From contig JAUVZL010000019.1 of assembly GCA_030602565.1 (NCBI GenBank), positions 1-41,500 of the forward strand: DNA of 41,500 bases, read 5' to 3'. The position numbers and the translations under genes are program-made. A model generated the notes under the pieces. It had not been told where the DNA came from. It worked only from the letters and a program-made list of their open reading frames with translations, and ran no database searches. Origin of the DNA: Candidatus Stahliibacteriota bacterium (lineage in GTDB: Bacteria > Hydrothermota > Tepidihabitantia > SM23-42). The number at the start of each line of letters is the position of its first letter. The first letter of the stretch is position 1. Positions 24,607-31,990 of the stretch are shown in pieces.

Positions 24607-26094
24607 CTATCTTACTTCCTCACCATCAAACAGATCCTTAATGGCTTCAGCGAGGTTGTTTTTCTTTTCTTTCTGTTCGGTCATATCAATAGTAAGTGTG
24701 AACTCCCCAGGCAATAAGTTTTTCAGGGCGGATTCAAGTGCTTTCTTGTTTTCCTCTAATTGTCTTCTGGAAAAATCACTTTTAGCAGAAATAATGACAT
24801 CCTTGCCACTTTTGTTGAAGTCAGCATCGCAGACAATCCCCGCGAGCTTAGGGCTAAAGCTCTGCACTCTTTCAAACAACTTCTCCTTCAGGTTAACTTT
24901 GCCTTCTGGGTTTGTTGTACTCTTTTCATTACTCGTTTCGCGCGCCGACCCTGCCGAACTGCTGAGACCGAATACTAATCTGCTGAAAAGCAGTTCCATC
25001 ACAACCCTCACATTAATCGACATTTTAACCATTTCCTCAAATCTGAGACATATTTCAAGCATTGCGGTTAATTTTTTACGTCCCAATTCTATCTTTTCTA
25101 AACCGGCGATCTCATCATCGCTCAACTCAACGAATTCATCAGGCAATCCAGTCTTAACAAGAAAAACGGCGCGCAGATAACTGGTGAATCCCCGGTATAT
25201 CTCAACCGGATCGGCACCATCTTCAATGCCTTTGTTGAGCAGTAATATTACCTGTCTCAGGTCTCCTGCCAATACTTGCTCAAGGATTTTGAGATAGAAA
25301 CTACTTCCCAAGAAGCCGATCAATTTAAATACATCATTCTCTGTAATCTCGCCCTCGACAAATGATGATAGCTGCTCAAGGATACTCTCTCCATCACGAA
25401 TGCTGCCATCTGCTCTTACTGCGAGATAATGCAATGCATTTGATGTTATCTTAATGTTTTCCTGATTAGCAATTGATTTGAGGCGTGCTGATATTTCTTT
25501 TAACGAAAGCCGCTTAAATACAAAACGCTGACATCGTGATAGGATTGTACTCGGTATTTTCATTGGATTGGTCGTGGCGAATATGAAAACGACCTTGGCT
25601 GGAGGTTCTTCCAGTGTTTTGAGCAGGGCATTAAACGCCGCCTCGGTCAACATGTGCACTTCATCGATAATATAAATCTTGTAACGACCGTGTAAGGGGG
25701 AGTATCTGACACCCTCCCTTAAGCTGCGTATCTCATCAATACCTCTGTTCGATGCACCATCGATCTCGATAACATCAATGTTTCTGCTGAGCGTTATTTC
25801 CTTACAAGACTGGCATTCTTGACAGGGATGAATAGTTGAACCCTCTCTGCAATTTAGACTCTTAGCAAGGATGCGTGCGGTGGTGGTTTTGCCAACGCCG
25901 CGTGGTCCTGCGAAAAGAAAGGCATGCCCAATACGACCACTTTTGATTGCTCCTTTTAGAGAACGTAGAATATGACTCTGCCCGGTCAACTCATCAAAAT
26001 CTTGGGGGCGATACTTCAATGAAATTACGCGATGAGAAATAATAACCTCACTATGTTCGGTAAGAACCAAATCCTCCCGCTTTGCGGGATCCAC
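24607..26094 (-). CDS. dnaX: DNA polymerase III subunit gamma/tau
   Basis: 495 residues. Clamp-loader ATPase of the replisome. Walker A GPRGVGKT (63-70), a four-cysteine zinc module (about 79-95), Walker B IIDEVHML, and sensor SRC in TILSRCQRF are all visible. The C-terminal tau-like part is short. The start is uncertain: GTG 26094 has AGGA 6 bases upstream, but homologues usually begin at VISLKYRPQDF (about residue 23), so the first 20 residues may be an extension. A hairpin ATCCCGC-aaa-GCGGGAGGAT covers the early codons. Preceded by the SRP RNA gene, as in many bacteria. Confidence 0.95.
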   Translation of the reverse strand: MDPAKREDLVLTEHSEVIISHRVISLKYRPQDFDELTGQSHILRSLKGAIKSGRIGHAFLFAGPRGVGKTTTARILAKSLNCREGSTIHPCQECQSCKEITLSRNIDVIEIDGASNRGIDEIRSLREGVRYSPLHGRYKIYIIDEVHMLTEAAFNALLKTLEEPPAKVVFIFATTNPMKIPSTILSRCQRFVFKRLSLKEISARLKSIANQENIKITSNALHYLAVRADGSIRDGESILEQLSSFVEGEITENDVFKLIGFLGSSFYLKILEQVLAGDLRQVILLLNKGIEDGADPVEIYRGFTSYLRAVFLVKTGLPDEFVELSDDEIAGLEKIELGRKKLTAMLEICLRFEEMVKMSINVRVVMELLFSRLVFGLSSSAGSARETSNEKSTTNPEGKVNLKEKLFERVQSFSPKLAGIVCDADFNKSGKDVIISAKSDFSRRQLEENKKALESALKNLLPGEFTLTIDMTEQKEKKNNLAEAIKDLFDGEEVR

Positions 26095-26140
26095 GATTTT
26101 CCTGTATATTATAATCCAAAATGATAAATCGGGACAATAT

Positions 26141-26230
26141 CCAAAGATTGGAACCGTATTCGTAATTCGTTTTTCGTGCTCGTAATATTGGATTATAACG
26201 AATACGATCTATGAGACACGAGTACGAAAT
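26141..26230. repeat. GTATTCGT/ACGAATAC element, copy 3 (right arm of an inverted pair)
   Basis: Reverse complement of copy 2. The remaining part of 26095-26379 shows no gene; a TATAAT on the minus strand at 26113-26108 may serve dnaX, but no matching -35 at 16-17 bp was seen. Confidence 0.82.
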
Positions 26231-26379
26231 GTATTTGGTGCTTGGATTTCGATATTCAAATTTGTTTAGCATTTAGGATTTCGAATTTAGTATTTGCATA
26301 CATGACTATAATATTACTGTCCTAATAACATTAGCATTACTTTTATACACCCGGTCTTCTTTTATTGCAGAGTAAGTTC

Positions 26380-26667
26380 GGTCGTGCACTCCCTTTGCCA
26401 ACCCGCTCAGGAACAGCAAGGCGAAGAACTCAAACCAGGCGCCCTCATGACCAGCCCTTGCCTGCTTACCGCTGCTTCTTTCCAGACCTGACGGAGTTTG
26501 TAGGTGGAACCATCACAAGACCCGATCCTCAACATCCCTCAACTCCTGACTGTCACCCCTGAAAGGCTTGACTCAAATGGAGTCTTCGACCCCGCATAAG
26601 CGGATTTCGGGTCACTCCACCAGAAGGCGGATTTCAAGGCACCGCTAACTCCCCGCCTAGCACGACC
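26380..26667 (-). ncRNA. ffs: Large bacterial signal recognition particle RNA
   Basis: 288 nt, minus strand. The closing helix is GGTCGTGC (5', 26667-26660) / GCACGACC (3', 26387-26380). The 5' Alu-type domain reads GTGCTAGGCGGGGAGTTAGC. The S-domain apex carries GTCAGGTCTGGAAAGAAGCA followed by GCGGTAAGCAGG, the universal Ffh-binding GGNA tetraloop and asymmetric loop region. This matches the large (Alu plus S) bacterial SRP RNA class rather than the E. coli 4.5S form. It starts 5 bases after the upstream gene's stop and has no clear promoter of its own, so it may be processed from a longer transcript. Confidence 0.93.
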
Positions 26668-26671
26668 GTTA

Positions 26672-27667
26672 TTAACGTACAAAATCGGTTCTTTCGAAAA
26701 GAAATTCGCTCGGCTTGATTCCACAAGTACCAATGCCACGCCTTACCAATACCGTCTGGAAGTTCTCAACATTTTGCAGATTAACTTCTGCCAATCTCTG
26801 ATAGTCTGGTGTTCTCATGGTCATGCTGAGTTTATCATCAGCAGACCATCCATTCATTTTGATAACCATATCTCCTGCGACCTTGGGATTTCTTGCGAGA
26901 TAGCTGAGCGTCGCCTCAACCGCGGTTTTGATTCGTATTGCTGCAAGCTTATTCTCTTTCTTAACATAATTCTTGCGCATTACAATTGCCGCATAGGGCA
27001 TAGATGGAACAACATAGAAAGAAATCACACCTTCCATCAAAACTTGACTGCCATTAACTACAAGGTAACTACGATAGGGGTCAATAAGATAAAGCGCATC
27101 TGCTTTATTATCGGCAAACGCGGTCGCAAGCTCTTCAGGCTGCAAGAGAACTGGCGTGACTTTGGTTATCTTATCTTCAGCCATTTTTGCTAAGATAAGG
27201 TTCACTATATATTCATCACTTGCCAGGTACCCTAAACGTTTGCCCTTAAGCTCCTTCAATCTTTTGACTTTAGTCTTCGCCGGCACAACTATTGCATCCA
27301 AAGCCTTACCTGATTTAATCTCTATGGAACCGCATGCTTTAATCGTATCACCATTACTCGCCGGTGATATCATAAGCCAGTACCAAGGAACAGCAACAAT
27401 ATCGTATAGACCATCTTTTAAACCCTGTAAAGGGTTTCCTTCAATCTCAACAAATACCGGCTCAACCTTCTCCAGAGTAAAGTATTTCCTCGTAGTATCT
27501 TCTCTGGCTACATAAAACGGCACCGAGGTGTAGGTTTTATCAACACCTATCCTGATCTCTGAAGGCAGGGATTCTTTATACTGTGGGTAGCCAACAACAA
27601 ATAAAAGAGCTAAAGCTCCGATAAGGATAAGTACGTTTAGTAGTCTTTCCTTTGTCTTGATACCCAT
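26672..27667 (-). CDS. ABC-transporter-type substrate-binding protein (NMT1/SsuA-like), membrane-anchored
   Basis: 331 residues. One N-terminal hydrophobic segment (about 10-28) without lipobox, then a periplasmic-binding type II fold: IRIGVDKTYTSVPFYVA, LKDGLYDIVAVPWYW, LKELKGKRLGYLASDEYIVNLILAKM, and AFADNKADALYLIDPY are typical of NitT/TauT-family binding proteins. No permease or ATPase gene lies nearby, so it is an orphan receptor or scaffold. It overlaps the upstream TPR lipoprotein by one base (TAATG), which suggests the two work together. Ligand unknown. Confidence 0.82.
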   Translation of the reverse strand: MGIKTKERLLNVLILIGALALLFVVGYPQYKESLPSEIRIGVDKTYTSVPFYVAREDTTRKYFTLEKVEPVFVEIEGNPLQGLKDGLYDIVAVPWYWLMISPASNGDTIKACGSIEIKSGKALDAIVVPAKTKVKRLKELKGKRLGYLASDEYIVNLILAKMAEDKITKVTPVLLQPEELATAFADNKADALYLIDPYRSYLVVNGSQVLMEGVISFYVVPSMPYAAIVMRKNYVKKENKLAAIRIKTAVEATLSYLARNPKVAGDMVIKMNGWSADDKLSMTMRTPDYQRLAEVNLQNVENFQTVLVRRGIGTCGIKPSEFLFERTDFVR

Positions 27668-28881
27668 TACTGCTCCTTTTGTAATTTCTCTACTTTTTGC
27701 AGATATTCCAGCGCCTTCTTTGTATTACCTATCTCTCGATAGCAAAATGCAAGGTTTTTCATGGCATCTATGAACTTGGGGTTGCGAACTAAGACTTTAC
27801 CTTCAAGCAGGTCAATTGCTTTCCGGTAGTCCTTTAGTTGGGAATGGATTACGGCGATATAGAACCATGCATAAAGATCATCTGGTTTTAGCTCGGTGAT
27901 TTTCTCAAAGTAACCGAGCGCCTCTTCATACTTGGCTGCTCTAATGAATAACTCGCCGGCATAGAAGAGCGCATCAAGGTCTTCGGGCAATAGGTCAAGA
28001 CTCTTCAGTATATAATTCAAAGCACTCTCGTTATTCTCGAGATTGTAGTGAGACATCCCACCTAAATAATAAGCCCTGGATAGACCTTGTGATAGCCTGT
28101 AGAATTTATCGATAGTCATGCGATGCGCTGTTAACCCGGCATCGAAGCCGAGTTTTACCTTGACTAATTGATCCAGTTCTTCGTTATTTTTATCCACCCA
28201 TAATTTTATTATTTTCTGTGCAAGGAGCTTATCGATTTCAGGAAGATTCTGGAAGACGATTTTTGCTATCCCTTTGTATTTCTTGTTAAAATGCTTAATT
28301 GCATCGTCGAACTTCACAATTGCTGAATCGTATAGTTTCCTGTCAAAGAAAGACTTACCAATAAGAAAATACGCCTGGGGGTTTTCAGGATCCCGTGCCA
28401 GCGCCTTTGTGTACGCCTGACTGGCAAGATCTTTCTTGCCCTCGGCAGCATAAATCCCCCCTCTAAGGATGTAAATATCTACTTTATTCGGATCTAATAG
28501 CTCACATAATCTCAAATCGCTAAGTGCTGCTCCGTACTTCTGTTCTATCTCGAGCGCCACCGCTGAATTGTAAAATGCTTGCCAATAAACTGTAAGGTTA
28601 TTCTTATCTTTAAATATCCAGTTAAGCGTATTCAACGAATCGATACTGATAGCATCATGAAATGCCTTGCTTGCGTCGGTCCAATGGGTAAGACCAATCT
28701 CTGTTTTTGCCAACAGGCAATATAATTCATAATTATTGGGGTCATTTTTAAGACCGATCAAAACTTGTTCTTTTGCCTTTTGATACTCACCACGTTGGAT
28801 ATAGATGTTCGCTGAATTAATCGCAGTTGACGGGCAGCCCACAAACAAAAGCAGTAAGCCCAGCAAGAGTAATTTTTTCAT
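27667..28881 (-). CDS. TPR-repeat lipoprotein
   Basis: 404 residues. Lipoprotein signal peptide with lipobox LFVGC (Cys 16). At least seven TPR motifs follow, for example YQKAKEQVLIGLKNDPNN (about 33-50), ALARDPENPQAYFLIGKSF (about 160-178) and YEEALGYFEKITELKPDD (about 318-335). It probably scaffolds proteins at the outer or inner membrane. Translationally coupled to an orphan substrate-binding protein. TTAGCTAAGGAGG-like site and a promoter at 28900-28927 precede it. Confidence 0.85.
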   Translation of the reverse strand: MKKLLLLGLLLLFVGCPSTAINSANIYIQRGEYQKAKEQVLIGLKNDPNNYELYCLLAKTEIGLTHWTDASKAFHDAISIDSLNTLNWIFKDKNNLTVYWQAFYNSAVALEIEQKYGAALSDLRLCELLDPNKVDIYILRGGIYAAEGKKDLASQAYTKALARDPENPQAYFLIGKSFFDRKLYDSAIVKFDDAIKHFNKKYKGIAKIVFQNLPEIDKLLAQKIIKLWVDKNNEELDQLVKVKLGFDAGLTAHRMTIDKFYRLSQGLSRAYYLGGMSHYNLENNESALNYILKSLDLLPEDLDALFYAGELFIRAAKYEEALGYFEKITELKPDDLYAWFYIAVIHSQLKDYRKAIDLLEGKVLVRNPKFIDAMKNLAFCYREIGNTKKALEYLQKVEKLQKEQ

Positions 28882-28899
28882 CTTACCTCCTTAGCAGTT

Positions 28900-28927
28900 A
28901 TTCTAATGATATTTTAAAGAAAGTCAA
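28900..28927 (-). promoter_or_regulatory. Promoter of the TPR lipoprotein gene
   Basis: Minus strand TTGACT (28927-28922), 16-bp spacer, TAGAAT (28905-28900), about 20 bases before the start codon. Confidence 0.68.
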
Positions 28928-28975
28928 TACCTAAATACAGAAACTTGGACAGATTGTTTAATAGACATTTTAGGA

Positions 28976-29178
28976 AACCCTCACCCTTTCCCTCTCCCTT
29001 AAAAAGGGAGAGGGTGTATTAATTGGTCACTTTCCTCTCCTCTCTGAAGAGAGGATTCACCCTGTGTAATAAAAGAATGATTTTATGCAAAAAGAAATAG
29101 AAATAACCGAGCTACCTTAAATATTGTGAAACGATATTCATAAATTGTATTACACGGGGTAAAGGTGAGGAGTTCATT
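28976..29178. repeat. CCTCACCC...GGTGAGG palindrome, copy D (diverged)
   Basis: Starts AACCCTCACCCTTTCCCTCT, contains CCCTCTCCCTT-aaa-AAGGGAGAGGG (about 28988-29016) and CTCTCCTCTC-tga-AGAGAGGA, and closes with GTAAAGGTGAGGAG near 29158-29173. TGTGTAATA (29074) and TGTATTACACGG (29145) add further inverted matches. Separates two divergent genes. Confidence 0.65.
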
Positions 29179-29233
29179 TGATAAATTCAAAATTAAGGGA
29201 TAAAGATGTGTCCAAGTTTCTACTAAATAATGC

Positions 29234-29261
29234 TTGATTTTTCGGCGATTTGGCATATCAT
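29234..29261 (+). promoter_or_regulatory. Promoter of the SPOR-protein/ridA/rnc operon
   Basis: TTGATT (29234-29239), 16-bp spacer, TATCAT (29256-29261). ATG 29269 follows after 7 bases, so the mRNA would be leaderless. Confidence 0.55.
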
Positions 29262-29268
29262 TATCCAT

Positions 29269-30570
29269 ATGTCACTTATCATTATCACCAGTCTCTTTCT
29301 TGCAGCAATGACCAAACCACTAATCATTGACTCGATCATATATGCTGTCGACCTGCGCACTATGGAAGTCAGAGAACAGATAATAACCGGGTCGATCATT
29401 GACTACAGCATAAATGACTATTTATATGTATTGACAACGCGCTATCTTTATAAGATAGACCCTGATTACTTATCAATAAGGGACCGAATTCCTTTACCTC
29501 AACGTTTCAATTATATCGCCACAAACATAGACGATATTATTTTGATAACCAGCGGCGAAATCATTCTCCTGGACAAAAAAAATCTGGCTTTCAAAACCGG
29601 CATCGGTATTGAATACGGTGACTATCGACCCATGATTACTTGCAACAACACAATTGCGCGCGGACATAATAACATACTCCATCTATTCACTGATTCGGAA
29701 AGGAAAACAATAATCAAGATATTCGACTTAGCCACAGGTCGCCTCTTAAAGAAAAGAACCGTATCCAGACTACTTGATTATCGATACTACGCAGATGATA
29801 ATCTTATTGTCACTTTTGATATTCATAATAGAATGACCATGTATGATTTTCTGCTAAATGAGCAAAGTAAATTCAGCTTGAAAGTCCCTGGAAAAACGTT
29901 TGAACGGTACGGAGATGGTTATCTAATTTACAGCGCAGAAGCAGTTTTTTCTATCACAAAGTACGGAAAATTAATAGATTATCAACCCGTTCCTATTGAA
30001 AAACAGGAAGTAGTAGAGAGATTCTTGTTCGTCACTGACCGTGGAGTTGTCTACCTGGATTCATTAACCTTAAGACCTAAGGCGATATTCAAAGGTGCGG
30101 TAGAGTTCTCTAAGCTATTACGAATACAATCAGACAAATCTGACTATGCATTCACCCTGGACCAAAATGGCAGTTTCCATTTACTCAATTTAAGCACCCT
30201 CGCTATGATATCAATGACCGCAGTAGAAAATAGAATGCAGGAAAAAATCGCTGGGGTGTCTACTGTTGTTAGTGATTCACTGTGGTATTTCCAGGTTGGG
30301 GCATTTTCCAGTTACCACAATGCACGGCAAATGTATGATGAAATAAGACAACAGAACATTCCAGTGTTTATTGACTCTGCTGATCTTTACCGCATTAAAC
30401 TCGGTGGTTTCCAAGACAAGCTCAAGGCAATCGAGATTGTCGAGAAAGCAAACCTTGATGGATGGTTTGTTTTCCAAGAAAGAATCGAACAGAAAGATTT
30501 TGCGGAGTTCATTATCGAACTGCAGAAATATGTATTGAAGAATGGGATCATAACAAGGAGTAACCCATGA
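29269..30570 (+). CDS. Secreted beta-propeller-like protein with C-terminal SPOR domain
   Basis: 433 residues from ATG 29269. MSLIIITSLFLAAM is a plausible signal peptide; starting at ATG 29230 would put 13 extra residues in front of it and lie inside the promoter. Residues about 20-340 form repeated beta-strand units (IIDYSINDYLYVLTTRYLYKID, IATNIDDIILITSGEIILLD) that look like a seven- or eight-bladed propeller without a known family. The last about 75 residues (LWYFQVGAFSSYHNARQMYDEI...YRIKLGGFQDKLKAIEI) are a SPOR domain, which binds denuded peptidoglycan at division sites. ATGA overlap with ridA. Confidence 0.8.
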   Translation: MSLIIITSLFLAAMTKPLIIDSIIYAVDLRTMEVREQIITGSIIDYSINDYLYVLTTRYLYKIDPDYLSIRDRIPLPQRFNYIATNIDDIILITSGEIILLDKKNLAFKTGIGIEYGDYRPMITCNNTIARGHNNILHLFTDSERKTIIKIFDLATGRLLKKRTVSRLLDYRYYADDNLIVTFDIHNRMTMYDFLLNEQSKFSLKVPGKTFERYGDGYLIYSAEAVFSITKYGKLIDYQPVPIEKQEVVERFLFVTDRGVVYLDSLTLRPKAIFKGAVEFSKLLRIQSDKSDYAFTLDQNGSFHLLNLSTLAMISMTAVENRMQEKIAGVSTVVSDSLWYFQVGAFSSYHNARQMYDEIRQQNIPVFIDSADLYRIKLGGFQDKLKAIEIVEKANLDGWFVFQERIEQKDFAEFIIELQKYVLKNGIITRSNP

Positions 30571-30944
30571 AGAAAATCATAAAAACCTCTCAGGCACCAG
30601 AAGCAATCGGTCCTTATTCTCAGGCTGTATCAACTGGTGATTTTGTATTCACCGCCGGGCAAATCGCACTCAGACCAGGGACCAATGAGATGACCGAAGG
30701 CGATGTGGCGAAGCAAACGAAACAAGTCCTCGAGAATCTGAAAGCGGTGCTTGAGGCAGCCGGCGCTGATATGTCAATGGTCGTAAAAACAACTGTGTAT
30801 CTGACAGCACCAGAGCATTTTGCCCCAATGAACCAAGTTTATCAACACTATTTTATTAAAGAACCACCTGCCCGTGTCGCAGTTTTTGTCAAATCCCTGC
30901 CCAAAGGTGCGCTCGTTGAAATCGATGCCATTGCTCGACTATAA
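30567..30944 (+). CDS. ridA: RidA family enamine/imine deaminase
   Basis: 125 residues, standard length. Hydrolyses reactive 2-aminoacrylate-type imines from PLP enzymes. The signature phrases AIGPYSQAV, FTAGQIAL, QVLENLKAVLEAAGADMSMVVKTTVYL and the active Arg in PPARVAVFV (about 105) and GALVEIDAIA (117-122) are all present. Overlaps the SPOR gene by 4 bases and rnc by 20. Confidence 0.95.
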   Translation: MKKIIKTSQAPEAIGPYSQAVSTGDFVFTAGQIALRPGTNEMTEGDVAKQTKQVLENLKAVLEAAGADMSMVVKTTVYLTAPEHFAPMNQVYQHYFIKEPPARVAVFVKSLPKGALVEIDAIARL

Positions 30945-31602
30945 AGCGATTCAGGGATATCTGGGCATTAGATTCAAAAAGAGGAGTCTGTTAAACTTAG
31001 CCCTTACGCATTCATCGTACAGGCATACACCGAGCAATAAGAAGAAGAAATCCAATGAAACACTGGAATTCCTCGGTGATGCCGTGTTAGAGCTAATCGT
31101 ACGCGAATTCCTCTACAATAAATATCCTGACGCCCAAGAAGGAAAACTGAGCGAATTAAAGAAAAAATATACCTGTACTGAAACGTTGTATAAAAGCGGT
31201 AAGAGATTGCACTTAGGAAAATTCTTGATAATGGATAAAGGCGAGGAACGCACCGGTGGGAGAAACCGACCATCAAACATAGCTGGTTGTCTCGAAGCAA
31301 TTATCGGGGCACTTTATCTTGATCGCGGGTTGGGTTATGTCGGAAAGTTCGTGAAATGCATACTTCTTGAAACAAGGATCGTGATGTACAAAGATTACAA
31401 ATCAGTGCTAAACCGCTGGGCAATGCAGCACCGGAAATCAATTAGCTATCGTATCCAAAAAGAAGAAGGCGCACCGCACAAGAAGAAATTTCATGTTAGC
31501 CTTTATATCGGCAAGAAAAAAGTGAGCCAGGGGTCAGGAACGACAAAGAAAAAAGCTGAGCAGGAAGCGGCTAAGGACTTCTTGCGGACAAATGTCAAAT
31601 GA
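30925..31602 (+). CDS. rnc: Ribonuclease III
   Basis: 225 residues. Cleaves double-stranded RNA. The RNase III signature NETLEFLGDAVL (44-55) has the usual acidic residues. A C-terminal double-stranded RNA-binding domain is clear (about 150-220: GAPHKKKFHVSLYIG, GTTKKKAEQEAAKDFL). ATG 30925 inside ridA is chosen because upstream residues would merely re-read the conserved ridA end. Oddity: the second metal-binding motif, normally ADxxEAxIGA, reads AGCLEAIIGA, so the catalytic Asp is Gly at residue 121 while Glu 124 remains. Confidence 0.93.
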   Translation: MPLLDYKAIQGYLGIRFKKRSLLNLALTHSSYRHTPSNKKKKSNETLEFLGDAVLELIVREFLYNKYPDAQEGKLSELKKKYTCTETLYKSGKRLHLGKFLIMDKGEERTGGRNRPSNIAGCLEAIIGALYLDRGLGYVGKFVKCILLETRIVMYKDYKSVLNRWAMQHRKSISYRIQKEEGAPHKKKFHVSLYIGKKKVSQGSGTTKKKAEQEAAKDFLRTNVK

Positions 31603-31971
31603 CAAATGAATCCCGCTCATCTGCGATGGGCGTGGATGAATTCAAATGCTTAATTTCAAATTGGGATTTCTCTGCATCATCCGGTTAAACCGGATGATGA
31701 CACGAAAGTAAACCGGATGATGACACGAAAGTCAAGCTGGATAATGACACTGTCATTCTTATCCAATCTACCCGACTCCCCTTATGCCTGCCCCGCTTGC
31801 CACTTCTGTCATTCCCTGGCTTGACCAGGGAATCCAAATTCCTGGATTATCCAATCAAGTTGGATAATGACAAAACGAAGGGGTCATTGCCCGACAAGCC
31901 TGTCCTCTGACTTGATCAGGGGAATCGGGCAATCCAGAAATAAACTCTTTCCTTTTCCCTGGATCATCCGG
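31603..31971. other. Gene-free block of ATGACA-family repeats
   Basis: Tandem palindromes at 31676-31750 (ATCATCCGG/CCGGATGAT units separated by cacgaaagt) and 31811-31872 (CATTCCCTGG/CCAGGGAATC then ATTATCCAA-tcaag-TTGGATAAT) with a fragment of the 18.9-kb tandem repeat (about 31777-31800). No gene supported. Confidence 0.75.
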
Positions 31972-31990
31972 TTAAACCGGATGATGACAC
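31961..31990. repeat. ATGACA-family palindrome forming the 3' end of the ABC-F gene
   Basis: ATCATCCGG-ttaaa-CCGGATGAT-gaca. Read on the minus strand it encodes the last residues CHHPV and the stop codon (31974-31972) of the ABC-F gene. Confidence 0.82.

Noticed and set aside
24131-26206. Composite transposon carrying dnaX
   Set aside because: The flanking arms are short palindromes with no transposase; dnaX and ebfC look native in composition and order.
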